From: Antricoccus suffuscus
Lineage (GTDB): Bacteria; Actinomycetota; Actinomycetes; Mycobacteriales; Antricoccaceae
NCBI RefSeq assembly: GCF_003003235.1
Contig: NZ_PVUE01000013.1
Coordinates: forward strand, 60,690 to 124,689
DNA length: 64,000 nucleotides
Direction of reading: 5' to 3'
Position 1 is the first letter of the stretch. Each line of letters begins with the position of its first letter. The notes below the pieces were generated by a model, which ran no database searches, was not told the origin of the DNA, and worked only from the letters and a program-made list of their open reading frames with translations. The position numbers and the translations under genes are program-made. Of the stretch, positions 17,203 through 25,531 are shown in pieces.

Positions 17203-17527
17203 ACGATCTGTCCATCCTTACGTCGTTGAACGATGCGAATATGGCGATGACCTCATATGTCCGCGCACGCCGTACCGAAGTACGCCGCGGCCGGACGAAG
17301 GACACCCCCGCATAGGTGACCATATGTGATCCGGACCCCAATATCGACCGCGGATGCCCGATACGTCACACAACCCGCACGCGAGACCTGAAAGATTGAC
17401 GCCAAAGCGAAACGTACGCCGTGGTCATCGCCCCATCCGTCCCAGTAGTCTCTTTAGGGACGCAAACTACTGAGCCGACGCAGACCCGAACGCACGATGA
17501 CGACGAGACTTCGCTGGAGGCGGTGCA
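17203..17527. promoter_or_regulatory. Divergent control region between alcohol dehydrogenase and betaine ABC operon
   Basis: No gene is seen in these 325 bases. CATATG occurs twice near the dehydrogenase side (about 17254 and 17322) in similar settings (GACCTCATATG, GACCATATGTG). An inverted repeat, CAGTAGT (17443-17449) and ACTACTG (17466-17472), lies about 55 bases before the first permease gene and could be an operator or leader hairpin. No classical riboswitch was recognised. Assignment is by position only. Confidence 0.35.
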
Positions 17528-18172
17528 ATGGGATTTTTCGACTTCCTGTCCGAACGCCGGGACGACATGATCACCCTCGGCATCCAGCACATCTGGCTCG
17601 TCGCGATCGCCGTCGCGATTTCCGCGTCCATCGGCGTCATCCTCGGCATCATCGCCTACCAGCGCCCCAAACTGCGCGCGGCGATCCTCAGCGTCACCAG
17701 CGCCTTCCTCACCGTCCCATCGTTCGCACTGTTCGTCCTGCTGCTGCCGCTGGTGGGCCTGGGCGCTCCCCCGGTCATCATCGCGCTGACGCTCTACGGT
17801 CTGCTGCCGGTCGTGCGCAACACCATCACCGGGCTGCGTGAGGTCGACCCCGCCATCATCGAGTCCGCCCAGGGCATGGGCATGGGCCGCCGCCAGCGGC
17901 TGCTCAAGATCGAATTGCCCATGGCATGGCCGGTGATCATCACCGGCATCCGGGTCACCACCGTGATGCTCGTCGGGATCGCCACCATCGGTGCGATCGT
18001 GCTCGGCCCGGGCTACGGCTCGCTGATCTTCGACGGCCTCGGGCACGCCGGCGTACCGGTCGCGGTCAACCTCGTGCTCGCCGGAATCATCGGCACCATC
18101 ATCGTCGCGATCATCTTCGACGCGCTCTTCACCCTCATCGGCCGACTGACCACTTCGAGAGGACTGCGATGA
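17528..18172 (+). CDS. Glycine betaine/choline-type ABC transporter permease (first)
   Basis: A 214-residue inner-membrane permease of the OpuCB/ProW class with about five helices. The coupling region GMGMGRRQRLLKIELPMAWPVIITGIR is the conserved EAA-type loop that contacts the ATPase. It begins MGFFDFLSERRDDMITLGIQHIWLV, as in OpuCB-like short permeases. GGAGG lies about 8 bases before the ATG. It is the first gene of a five-gene operon and its stop overlaps the ATPase start (ATGA). It should import osmoprotectants such as glycine betaine or carnitine; the exact substrate is inference. Confidence 0.88.
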   Translation: MGFFDFLSERRDDMITLGIQHIWLVAIAVAISASIGVILGIIAYQRPKLRAAILSVTSAFLTVPSFALFVLLLPLVGLGAPPVIIALTLYGLLPVVRNTITGLREVDPAIIESAQGMGMGRRQRLLKIELPMAWPVIITGIRVTTVMLVGIATIGAIVLGPGYGSLIFDGLGHAGVPVAVNLVLAGIIGTIIVAIIFDALFTLIGRLTTSRGLR

Positions 18173-19386
18173 CTCAGACCGAACCACTTCAGGCTCCCCC
18201 GGCCGCCAAGCGGACCATGATCCAGCTGGAGGGCCTGACCAAGACGTTCCCCGGCACCAAGAAGCCGGCCGTGGACAACCTGAGCCTGGAGATCCCCGAA
18301 GGCGAGATCGTCATCCTCGTCGGCTCCTCCGGCTGCGGCAAGACCACCACGATGAAGATGATCAACCGGATCATCGAGCCCAGCGGCGGCCGGATCATCC
18401 TCGAAGGTGAGGACGTCACCAAGGCCGACCCGGACGAGCTACGCCGCCGAATCGGCTACGTCATCCAGCAAATCGGGCTGTTCCCGCACATGACCATCGA
18501 GCAGAACATCGCCACCGTGCCCAAGCTGCTCGGCTGGGACAAGAAACGCATCAGCGACCGGATCGACGAACTGCTCGAGACGGTCAGCATGGACCCGGCG
18601 CTCTACCGCCGCCGCTACCCCAAGGAACTGTCCGGCGGTCAGCAGCAGCGTGTCGGCGTCGCCCGCGCGCTCAGCGGCGATCCGGACGTGATGCTGATGG
18701 ACGAGCCGTTCGGCGCGATCGACCCGATCACCCGCGAACGCCTGCAAAACGAGTTCCTGCGGCTGCAGGCCGATGTCAAGAAGACGATCGTATTCGTCAC
18801 CCACGACATCGACGAGGCGATCAAGATGGGCGACCGGATCGCGATCCTGCAAGAAGGCGCCAACATCGCGCAGTACGCCACGCCCGAGGAGATCCTCACC
18901 AACCCGGCCAACGACTTCGTCGCCGACTTCATCGGCTCCGGCGCCTCCCTGAAACGTCTCAACCTCAGCCGGGTCCGCGACATCGAGCTGAGCCAGTGGC
19001 CGACCGTCTCGGTCGAGGCCACTCCCGACGAAGCGCTCGAGGTGATCCGGCGTTCGGAAGAGTCCTCCGTGCTCGTGCTCGACAAGAACAACCGGCCGGT
19101 CCGGTGGGTCGGCGCCACCGACATCCAGCGCCGCGGCGAGCGCAACCTGCTTCAGCTCGGCGCGCCCACCACCGCCACCGTGCACATGCACTCCACGCTC
19201 AACGACGCGCTCAACGAGATGATCACCGCCAGCCACAGCGTCGCGATCGTCGTCACCAACGACGGCACCTACCAAGGGATCGTGGACATCGACCGGATCA
19301 ACGAGTCGATCCGCGCCATGCGCAGCGCCACCCGCACCCGGATGCGCGGCTCGCTGAAGCACAGCTCCGAGCCGGACGACGAGTAG
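18169..19386 (+). CDS. Betaine/choline-type ABC transporter ATP-binding protein with CBS domains
   Basis: A 405-residue ATPase of the OpuCA/ProV type. Walker A is GSSGCGKTT, the signature LSGGQQQR and Walker B VMLMDEPF, followed by the H-loop VTHD. The C-terminal 130 residues form two CBS modules (VSVEATPDEALEVIRRSEESS and VHMHSTLNDALNEM), which in the family sense ionic strength and gate transport. The true start is the ATG at 18169, overlapping the upstream TGA by 4 bases. It sits between two permease genes and energises both. Confidence 0.92.
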   Translation: MTQTEPLQAPPAAKRTMIQLEGLTKTFPGTKKPAVDNLSLEIPEGEIVILVGSSGCGKTTTMKMINRIIEPSGGRIILEGEDVTKADPDELRRRIGYVIQQIGLFPHMTIEQNIATVPKLLGWDKKRISDRIDELLETVSMDPALYRRRYPKELSGGQQQRVGVARALSGDPDVMLMDEPFGAIDPITRERLQNEFLRLQADVKKTIVFVTHDIDEAIKMGDRIAILQEGANIAQYATPEEILTNPANDFVADFIGSGASLKRLNLSRVRDIELSQWPTVSVEATPDEALEVIRRSEESSVLVLDKNNRPVRWVGATDIQRRGERNLLQLGAPTTATVHMHSTLNDALNEMITASHSVAIVVTNDGTYQGIVDIDRINESIRAMRSATRTRMRGSLKHSSEPDDE

Positions 19387-19388
19387 TC

Positions 19389-20183
19389 ATGTCGTTGACC
19401 ACCGATAGTCAGACCGACACCGTCGACCCGCGGGCCACCACCGCGCCGCACGAGGGCAAGCGGACCCTCGCCAGCTACCTGCTGATGCCGATCTTCCTGG
19501 TCGTCGTACTCGTCGTGCTCTACCTCTACATCAAGAGCCAGGACCTCGACACCATCGAAGCCCGCTCCCTCAACGCCAAGACCATCTCCACCGCCGTCCT
19601 GCAGCACATCGGGCTGACCGCGGTGTCCACCGTCTTCGTGCTGATCATCGCGATCCCGCTCGGCGTCGTACTCACCCGGCAATGGACCCGCAGCTTCCGC
19701 GGCGCCCTGATCACCATCGCCAACATCGGACAGGCCACCCCCACCATCGGGCTGCTGGCCCTGATGTCGGTGGTCTGGTACATGATCGGCTTCAAGGCCG
19801 CGATCATCGCGCTCGTCGCGTACGCCGTCCTGCCCGTGCTGCGCAACACGATGGTCGGCATCGAGCAAGTCGACAAGACCGTCCTCGAGGCCGGCCGCGG
19901 CATGGGCATGTCCCGCGGCGGCGTACTGGCCCGGCTCGAACTGCCGCTCGCCGTACCGGTGATCCTCGCCGGCGTGCGCACCGCGCTCGTGGTCAACGTC
20001 GGTACGGCGACCCTCGCGGCGTACATCGGCGCCGGCGGGCTCGGCAAGATCATCGTCGCCGGCCTGTCCACCAACCGCATCCTGGTCACCATCACCGGCG
20101 CCGCGCTGACCGCCGTACTGGCGCTGCTCATCGACTACCTCGCCGGGATCGTCGAAGATGTGCTGCGCCCCAAGGGACTTTAA
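19389..20183 (+). CDS. Glycine betaine/choline-type ABC transporter permease (second)
   Basis: A 264-residue permease, partner of the shorter one upstream. It has a soluble N-terminal 30 residues, one helix (LLMPIFLVVVLVVLYLYI), an extracellular loop and then the five-helix core with the ATPase-coupling loop GRGMGMSRGGVLARLELPLAVPVILAGVR. Two permeases of unequal length around an ATPase are the OpuC layout. The ATG follows the ATPase stop by 2 bases. It probably forms a heterodimeric channel with the 17528 gene product. Confidence 0.88.
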   Translation: MSLTTDSQTDTVDPRATTAPHEGKRTLASYLLMPIFLVVVLVVLYLYIKSQDLDTIEARSLNAKTISTAVLQHIGLTAVSTVFVLIIAIPLGVVLTRQWTRSFRGALITIANIGQATPTIGLLALMSVVWYMIGFKAAIIALVAYAVLPVLRNTMVGIEQVDKTVLEAGRGMGMSRGGVLARLELPLAVPVILAGVRTALVVNVGTATLAAYIGAGGLGKIIVAGLSTNRILVTITGAALTAVLALLIDYLAGIVEDVLRPKGL

Positions 20184-20208
20184 GCACCTACATGTGAGGA
20201 GAACGATT

Positions 20209-21180
20209 GTGTCGAACAAAAAACTCGTACGCCGGGGGGCTATTGCGGCCATCGCCGTGCTCACGATGCTCGCGTCGGCCTGCTCGTCCAACACCGACGT
20301 CAGCGGCGGGGACAAGGGCGGCTCCGCGTCCGGAGGGTCGATCGGCAAGGACTACGACCTCAAGGGCGCGTCGTTCACGGTGGGCTCGAAGGAGTTCACC
20401 GAGTCCGTCGTACTCGGCCAGATCACCATCGCCGCGCTCGAAGCGGCCGGCGCAAAGGTCAACGACAAGACCGGCATCAGCGGCACCGACACGGTGCGCG
20501 CGGCGCTGACGTCCAAAGAGATCGACATGTACTGGGAGTACACCGGCACCGGTTGGGTCAACATCCTCAAGCACACCACCACCGACCTGCCCACCGACCT
20601 CTACAAGGCCGTCGCGGACGCGGACAAGGCCAACGGCGTGACCTGGCTGCCGGCGGCGCCGTTCAACGACACCTACCGGATCGCGGTGAAGGCGGACTTC
20701 GCGAAGAAGAACAAGATCGAGTCGATGTCCGACGCGGCGGCGTACATCAACAAGAACCCGTCCGATGGCACGCTCTGCGCGGCGAGCGAATTCCTCAACC
20801 GTGACGACGGGCTGCCCGGTCTGGAAAAGGACTACGGCACGAAGTTCAAGGTCACCGAGCTCGACCTCAACCTGATCTACCCGCAAGTCGGCAAGGACTG
20901 CAACTTCGGTGAGGTCTTCTCCACCGACGCGCGGATCGTGTCCAACAAGCTGCAGACGCTCAAAGATGACAAGAAGTTCTTCGTCGACTACAACGGCGCG
21001 CTGACCGTGCGCACCGACGTACTGGACAAGAACCCCGATATCGCCAAGATCATGGAGCCGATCAGCAAAGAGCTCACCGACAAGGTCGTGACCGAGATGA
21101 ACTCCAAGGTCGACAACGACGGCGAGAAGCCGGCCGCAGTCGCCAAGGCGTTCCTGAAGGACCACGGCTACATCGATTAG
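20209..21180 (+). CDS. Betaine-type ABC substrate-binding lipoprotein (copy 1)
   Basis: A 323-residue lipoprotein. GTG at 20209 follows GAGGAG by 8 bases. The signal ends in a lipobox LASAC (Cys after about 22 residues). The mature protein is an OpuAC/OsmF-type binding domain, starting with FTVGSKEFTESVVLGQITIAALEAAGAKV, and with GTDTVRAALTSKEIDMYWEYTGTGW in the ligand region. It delivers the ligand to the two permeases. The next gene is a close paralogue; the two share most motifs word for word, so this is a tandem duplication. Confidence 0.9.
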   Translation: MSNKKLVRRGAIAAIAVLTMLASACSSNTDVSGGDKGGSASGGSIGKDYDLKGASFTVGSKEFTESVVLGQITIAALEAAGAKVNDKTGISGTDTVRAALTSKEIDMYWEYTGTGWVNILKHTTTDLPTDLYKAVADADKANGVTWLPAAPFNDTYRIAVKADFAKKNKIESMSDAAAYINKNPSDGTLCAASEFLNRDDGLPGLEKDYGTKFKVTELDLNLIYPQVGKDCNFGEVFSTDARIVSNKLQTLKDDKKFFVDYNGALTVRTDVLDKNPDIAKIMEPISKELTDKVVTEMNSKVDNDGEKPAAVAKAFLKDHGYID

Positions 21181-21186
21181 CTTCCG

Positions 21187-21225
21187 GTACGGCGCTCCAT
21201 CTGCTTCGCGGTTGGGGCGCCGTAC
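21187..21225 (+). terminator. Stem-loop between the two binding-protein genes
   Basis: Arms GTACGGCGC and GCGCCGTAC pair perfectly around a 21-base loop, starting 6 bases after the first binding-protein stop. There is no T tract, so it more likely acts as an RNA-stability or partial-termination element setting the ratio of the two binding proteins. Confidence 0.45.
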
Positions 21226-21257
21226 GCATGTGTAACACCTAAAGAGGAGAAGGAAAG

Positions 21258-22223
21258 TTGAAGAGGAATTTACGCGCGAGCCTGATCGCCGTTGCAGCCG
21301 TTTTTAGCCTGACACTCGGCGCATGCTCATCGAACACCGACGTCAGCAAGGGCGACTCGGGCGGCGCCGCATCCGGCGGCTCGATCGGCAAGAACTACGA
21401 CCTCAAAGGCGCGTCGTTCAAGGTCGGCTCCAAGGAGTTCACCGAATCGGTCATCCTCGGCCAGATCACGATCGCCGCGCTGGACGCGGCCGGCGGCAAG
21501 GCGGCGGACAAGACCGGCATCAGCGGCACCGACACCGTGCGCGCGGCGCTGACCTCCGGCGAGATCGACATGTACTGGGACTACACCGGCACCGGCTGGG
21601 TCAACATCCTCGGCAACTCCACGACCGACGTACCGACCGATCTTTACAAGGCCGTGTCCGAGGCAGACAAGGCCAACGGCGTGACGTGGCTGCCGCCGGC
21701 GCCGCTGAACAACACCTACGCCATCGCGGCCAAGAAAGACTGGGCCTCGAAGAACAAGATCGAGTCGATCTCCGACGCCGCGGCGTACATCGCGAAGAAC
21801 CCCAACGACGGCACGATCTGCGCGGCCAGCGAATTCCTCAACCGCGACGACGGCCTGCCGGGCGTGGAGAAGGCCTATGGGACCAAGTTCAAGGTCACCG
21901 AACTCGACCTCAACCTGATCTTCCCGCAGGTCGGCAAGGACTGTAACTTCGGCGAAGTCACCTCCACCGACGCGCGGGTGAAGTCCAACGACCTCGTCGT
22001 ACTGAAGGACGACAAGAAGTTCTTCGTCGAGTACAACGCGGCGCTGACGGTGAAGACCGACGTACTGGACAAGAACCCCGACATCGCGAAGATCTTCGCG
22101 CCGATCAGCAAGAAGCTCACCAGCGAGACCATGCTGGGGCTCAACGCCAAAGTCGACATCGACGGCGACAAGCCGGCCGCGGTCGCGAAGGAGTTCCTGA
22201 AGAAGAACGGCTTCATCGACTAA
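21258..22223 (+). CDS. Betaine-type ABC substrate-binding lipoprotein (copy 2)
   Basis: A 321-residue paralogue of the preceding gene. It starts with TTG at 21258, with GAGGAGAAGG upstream. The signal peptide ends at LTLGAC. The OpuAC domain is nearly collinear with copy 1 (FKVGSKEFTESVILGQITIAALDAAGGK; EIDMYWDYTGTGW). Differences cluster at a few positions, for example WEY versus WDY and FNDTYRI versus LNNTYAI near the likely binding pocket, which fits a shifted substrate range. It is the last gene of the operon and is followed by a long perfect palindrome. Confidence 0.9.
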   Translation: MKRNLRASLIAVAAVFSLTLGACSSNTDVSKGDSGGAASGGSIGKNYDLKGASFKVGSKEFTESVILGQITIAALDAAGGKAADKTGISGTDTVRAALTSGEIDMYWDYTGTGWVNILGNSTTDVPTDLYKAVSEADKANGVTWLPPAPLNNTYAIAAKKDWASKNKIESISDAAAYIAKNPNDGTICAASEFLNRDDGLPGVEKAYGTKFKVTELDLNLIFPQVGKDCNFGEVTSTDARVKSNDLVVLKDDKKFFVEYNAALTVKTDVLDKNPDIAKIFAPISKKLTSETMLGLNAKVDIDGDKPAAVAKEFLKKNGFID

Positions 22224-22249
22224 CTGTCTTGTAGCCGCTTGTGTCACGA

Positions 22250-22293
22250 ACCGTGCCCTTGTGTCACCGACGTCGGTGACACAAGGGCACGGT
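22250..22293. terminator. 44-bp perfect palindrome between convergent genes
   Basis: Two 22-base arms, beginning ACCGTGCCCTTGTGTCAC, are exact reverse complements with no spacer. The element lies 26 bases past the second binding-protein gene and 50 bases before the end of the opposing DUF456 gene. It is best read as a bidirectional terminator, although neither flank has a good T tract. Confidence 0.6.
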
Positions 22294-22343
22294 CGATGAT
22301 ACCGGCGGGAGTTGGTGACCAACGTTTCGACCGCGGGCCGCAG

Positions 22344-22844
22344 CTAGGCGGCGACGAAGTACCAAACGACGCCGATCGCCCACATCGAACCGGCCAGGCA
22401 CGCGCAGCAAAACTCGATCAGGATCCCGACGCCGGTCGCTTTCAACGCGGCGATCGCCGCGGACCAGGCCTCGGCAGCATTGGCGCGCCGCTGCAGTTCG
22501 CTGAGGAACAGGCCGAGCGTGAAGCCGACGAATAAACCGACCACCGGAACCACGAACATCCCGACGACGGCGAAGATCCCGCCGACCAGCACCGACCTGC
22601 CGGGGACCTTGCGTTCCTTGAGCTTGCGACCGGTCAGCACCAGCGACGCGGACCATCCGATGAGCACCAGCGCCATGCCGAGCCCGCCCATGACCCACGC
22701 CGGTGGCGCATCGAGGGTCCAGGCCCACCCCAGCAGTGTCAACAGCGCCAGCAGGCTTCCGGGCAGCACCGGAACGATCGTGCCGATCGCGGCGACGACA
22801 AGGAGTAATCCGGCCATTACTGTGACGATGATTTGCAAACTCAC
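22344..22844 (-). CDS. DUF456 family membrane protein
   Basis: A 166-residue protein with about four to five helices, starting with GTG at 22844. The DUF456 features are visible: an N-terminal hairpin with VPVLPGSLLALLTLLGWAW, a central KLKERK loop, and the glycine-rich pair GGIFAVVGMFVVPVVGLFVGFTLGLFLSEL. DUF456 proteins are small membrane proteins of unknown function. It is convergent with the betaine operon. Confidence 0.8.
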   Translation of the reverse strand: MSLQIIVTVMAGLLLVVAAIGTIVPVLPGSLLALLTLLGWAWTLDAPPAWVMGGLGMALVLIGWSASLVLTGRKLKERKVPGRSVLVGGIFAVVGMFVVPVVGLFVGFTLGLFLSELQRRANAAEAWSAAIAALKATGVGILIEFCCACLAGSMWAIGVVWYFVAA

Positions 22845-22921
22845 ACGGAAAGTATCTCATCGCGCCCGCTGTTTGGTGTGCAAACGAGCACAGCCGAACC
22901 CCCGCAACGTGGTAGTGCCCA

Positions 22922-23536
22922 CTAAGCCGAGTGGGTCTCCCATTCGAAGCCGTCCGGATCGGTGAACGGCGCCGCGTCGGCTCCGATGGCGATCCGGTGC
23001 GAACCGGTGCCGTCCGGGCAGACACCGGCGTCCTTCGCAAGCGCACGCAGTCCGTATAGCGCGAGCTTGACTGGGCTCGACGGCGAGGCGAACTCGACGT
23101 ACTTGCTGCCGAAGCTCTTCCCCACCGTCAGGCCGCGTTCGACGTAGAACCGTTTGCTGGCCTTGACGTCCGAGACGCCAATGAGGAGTGCGATCTCGTC
23201 GATCTTCCGTACGTCGGGACTGGTGTCCTTTTTCGACGAGGTCGCGACCTTCCAGATCGCGCCGTCCGGAGCCTGTACGACGCCGCCGTACCCCCAGAAC
23301 GACTTCGCGACCGGCTTCAGGGACGTCGCGCCGGCTGCGAGCGCTGAGTCGATAAGGCTGTTGACGGTGGCCGGCTGGGACACGATAAGTGACAGCGTGA
23401 ACCCGCGAAAGCCGGTCGTCGGCGGCTGCGATTCGCGCAACACCAGCGGCGAGTCGAGGCCGAAAGCCTCGCTATAGAAGGCTTTTGCCGCGGTGGAGTC
23501 GGGAACTTCGAGAGTGATGGACTTAATGGAGGTCAT
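22922..23536 (-). CDS. VOC (glyoxalase/bleomycin-resistance) family protein, two modules
   Basis: A 204-residue protein with two VOC-type beta-alpha-beta-beta-beta modules. The first starts SITLEVPDSTAAKAFYSEAFGL and the second IDEIALLIGVSDVKASKRFYVERGL. It ends in FTDPDGFEWETH, the usual VOC end. Such proteins bind a metal and act as glyoxalases, dioxygenases or antibiotic-binding proteins; the actual role cannot be read here. It lies 6 bases downstream of a second VOC gene and forms a likely operon with that gene and the AraC regulator. Confidence 0.8.
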   Translation of the reverse strand: MTSIKSITLEVPDSTAAKAFYSEAFGLDSPLVLRESQPPTTGFRGFTLSLIVSQPATVNSLIDSALAAGATSLKPVAKSFWGYGGVVQAPDGAIWKVATSSKKDTSPDVRKIDEIALLIGVSDVKASKRFYVERGLTVGKSFGSKYVEFASPSSPVKLALYGLRALAKDAGVCPDGTGSHRIAIGADAAPFTDPDGFEWETHSA

Positions 23537-23542
23537 CGCAGA

Positions 23543-23950
23543 TCAACTCTGTTGGATGCGGATCATGTTGCCCGCGGGATCGCGGAAGGCGCAGTCGCGT
23601 ACGCCGTACGGCTGGTCGACTGGTTCCTGCACGACCTCTGCCCCGCTAGCTTCGAGCTTCGCGAACGTGTCATCGAGGTCCGGAGTGGCCAGGTTGACGC
23701 CGAAGTAGCTTCCCTTGGCGACGATTTCGATGATGGCGCTGCGTTCGTCGTCGGTGAGGCCGGGAGTGGCGGCCGGCGGATGCAGGACGATCGACGTGTC
23801 GGGCTGGCCCTCGGGGCCGACGGTGATCCACCGCATGCCCTGGTAGCCAACGTCGTTGCGGACCTCGAAGCCAAGGACGTCGCGGAAGAACGCCAACGAG
23901 GCATCGGGATCGCTGTGTGGGAGGAAGCTTGAGTTAATGGTGATCTTCAT
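23543..23950 (-). CDS. VOC family protein
   Basis: A 135-residue single-module VOC protein. It starts MKITINSSFLPHSDPDASLAFFRDVLGFEV and ends YGVRDCAFRDPAGNMIRIQQ, the classic end of glyoxalase-like folds with a metal-ligand Glu replaced by Arg/Ile at the final strand. It resembles the PhnB/YdcM-like group often called glyoxalase superfamily without an assigned substrate. It sits between an AraC-type regulator (5 bases away) and another VOC gene. Confidence 0.8.
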   Translation of the reverse strand: MKITINSSFLPHSDPDASLAFFRDVLGFEVRNDVGYQGMRWITVGPEGQPDTSIVLHPPAATPGLTDDERSAIIEIVAKGSYFGVNLATPDLDDTFAKLEASGAEVVQEPVDQPYGVRDCAFRDPAGNMIRIQQS

Positions 23951-23955
23951 GGGAA

Positions 23956-24417
23956 CTACGCTAGCGGCGTTGCCGGGACCGACGCTTCTTGATTCCTGAT
24001 CGGTCTGGTGACCTGCTTGGCGACGCAGGACGGCATGCCCTCCGTCGTACGCGTCACCTCACGTCGATAGGTGCCGGGCGGTACGCCGACCAGCTCGGTG
24101 AAGCGCGTGCTGAACGTGCCCAACGACGAGCACCCGACCGCGAAGCAGATGTCGGTGACGCTGAGGTCGCCGCCGCGCAGCAACGCCATCGCCCGTTCGA
24201 TCCGCCGCGTCATCAGGTAGGAGTACGGCGACTCGCCGTACGCGCGCCGGAACTCGCGACTGAGGTGCCCGGCCGACATGTGCGCGCCGCGGGCGAGTGC
24301 CTCGACGTCCAACGGCTGCGCGTATTCCCGGTCGATCCGGTCGCGGACCCGGCGAAGTACGGCGAGGTCGCGTAGACGCTGCGCAGTGTCGGGTTTGCTG
24401 GTCACCTGATAGATCAT
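23956..24417 (-). CDS. AraC family transcriptional regulator
   Basis: A 153-residue short AraC-type regulator consisting almost wholly of the DNA-binding part. Two helix-turn-helix units are visible (VEALARGAHMSAGHLSREFRRAYG and VTDICFAVGCSSLGTFSTRFTELVGVPPGTYRR). No separate sensor domain is present. The frame is open to 24816, but residues upstream of the ATG at 24417 do not look coded. It precedes two VOC genes on the same strand, a combination commonly seen with small-molecule-responsive AraC proteins. Confidence 0.85.
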   Translation of the reverse strand: MIYQVTSKPDTAQRLRDLAVLRRVRDRIDREYAQPLDVEALARGAHMSAGHLSREFRRAYGESPYSYLMTRRIERAMALLRGGDLSVTDICFAVGCSSLGTFSTRFTELVGVPPGTYRREVTRTTEGMPSCVAKQVTRPIRNQEASVPATPLA

Positions 24418-24571
24418 GCCACTCAGGGAGCTATGAGGTGGGTAGTACCGAGGTACCGCGACGCCGCCAAACGTGGCACCTCGGTACGACGGATGGCGCC
24501 GCCCGCGCCGGTAGCGTCGACAGTGTCGCGGACCGGAGACGATTCCGGTGGTCTGCATCAAGGGAGAGTCG

Positions 24572-25531
24572 ATGATCGAGGCGCAACAACTGACGAAACG
24601 GTACGGCGAGAAGACCGCGGTGGACCGGTTGGGCTTCACCGTGAAGGCCGGCGCCGTGACCGGCTTCCTCGGGCCCAATGGCGCGGGCAAGTCCACCACC
24701 ATGCGGATGATCGTCGGGCTGGACGCCCCGACCGGCGGCTCCGTGCGCGTCAACGGCCGCCGATACGCAGAGTTTCCCGCCCCGCTGCAGGAAGTCGGCG
24801 CGCTGCTGGAGGCCAAGTCGGTGCACCCCGGGCGGTCGGCGTATGCGCACCTGATGGCCCAGGCCTACACCCACGGCATCCCCCGCCGCCGGGTCGAGGA
24901 ACTCATCGAGATGACCGGCCTTACGTCGGTAGCCAAGAAGCGCGTCGGCGCGTTCTCGCTCGGCATGGGCCAGCGGCTAGGCATCGCATCGGCACTGCTC
25001 GGCGACCCGGCCACGATCATCCTGGACGAGCCGGTCAACGGCCTGGACCCCGAGGGCGTGCTGTGGATCCGCACGCTGCTCACGGATCTCGCGGCCGAGG
25101 GCCGCACCGTGTTCGTCTCCTCGCATCTGATGAGCGAAGTCGCGCTGGTCGCCGACCACCTCGTCGTCATCGGCCGGGGCCGGCTGCTCGCCGACACGAC
25201 CGTGCAGGACCTGGTCCGCCAGTCAGGTGGCGAGACCGTGAAGGTCGCCAGCGACGACCCGGCCCGGCTGCGCGAAATACTGTCCGGCACGGACATCGAA
25301 ATCACCGGCCGACCCGGCTCCGAAGAACTCCAGGTGACCGGATTGTCCGCTCGTGTGATCGGGCGCAAGGCCGCCGATGCCGGAATCGCGCTGTTCGAGC
25401 TCACGCCGCATTCGGTCTCCCTGGAGCACGCGTTCATGGACCTCACGAGTGACGCGGTCGAATATCAAGGCGGAGCGAGTCCGGGCCGGCACGCCGCTGG
25501 CACTATCGAGAACGTCGGGAGCGCATCATGA
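24572..25531 (+). CDS. ABC-2 type exporter ATP-binding protein
   Basis: A 319-residue ATPase of the BcrA/DrrA type. Walker A is GPNGAGKSTTMRMI, the signature FSLGMGQRLGIASALLGD and Walker B TIILDEPVNGLDPEG, followed by the H-loop SSHLMSEV. The C-terminal 90 residues are an accessory domain. The ATG at 24572 has GGGAG 5 bases upstream. The stop overlaps the permease start (ATGA), and a two-component system follows, a layout typical of antibiotic or peptide sensing and export modules. Confidence 0.9.
   Translation: MIEAQQLTKRYGEKTAVDRLGFTVKAGAVTGFLGPNGAGKSTTMRMIVGLDAPTGGSVRVNGRRYAEFPAPLQEVGALLEAKSVHPGRSAYAHLMAQAYTHGIPRRRVEELIEMTGLTSVAKKRVGAFSLGMGQRLGIASALLGDPATIILDEPVNGLDPEGVLWIRTLLTDLAAEGRTVFVSSHLMSEVALVADHLVVIGRGRLLADTTVQDLVRQSGGETVKVASDDPARLREILSGTDIEITGRPGSEELQVTGLSARVIGRKAADAGIALFELTPHSVSLEHAFMDLTSDAVEYQGGASPGRHAAGTIENVGSAS

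Noticed and set aside
17203..17527. Riboswitch upstream of the betaine operon
   Set aside because: No conserved riboswitch core was recognised, only a short inverted repeat.
17366..18187. 273-codon minus-strand frame opposite the first betaine permease gene
   Set aside because: Very Asp/Gly/His-rich shadow of the permease on the plus strand, which has helices and a conserved coupling loop.
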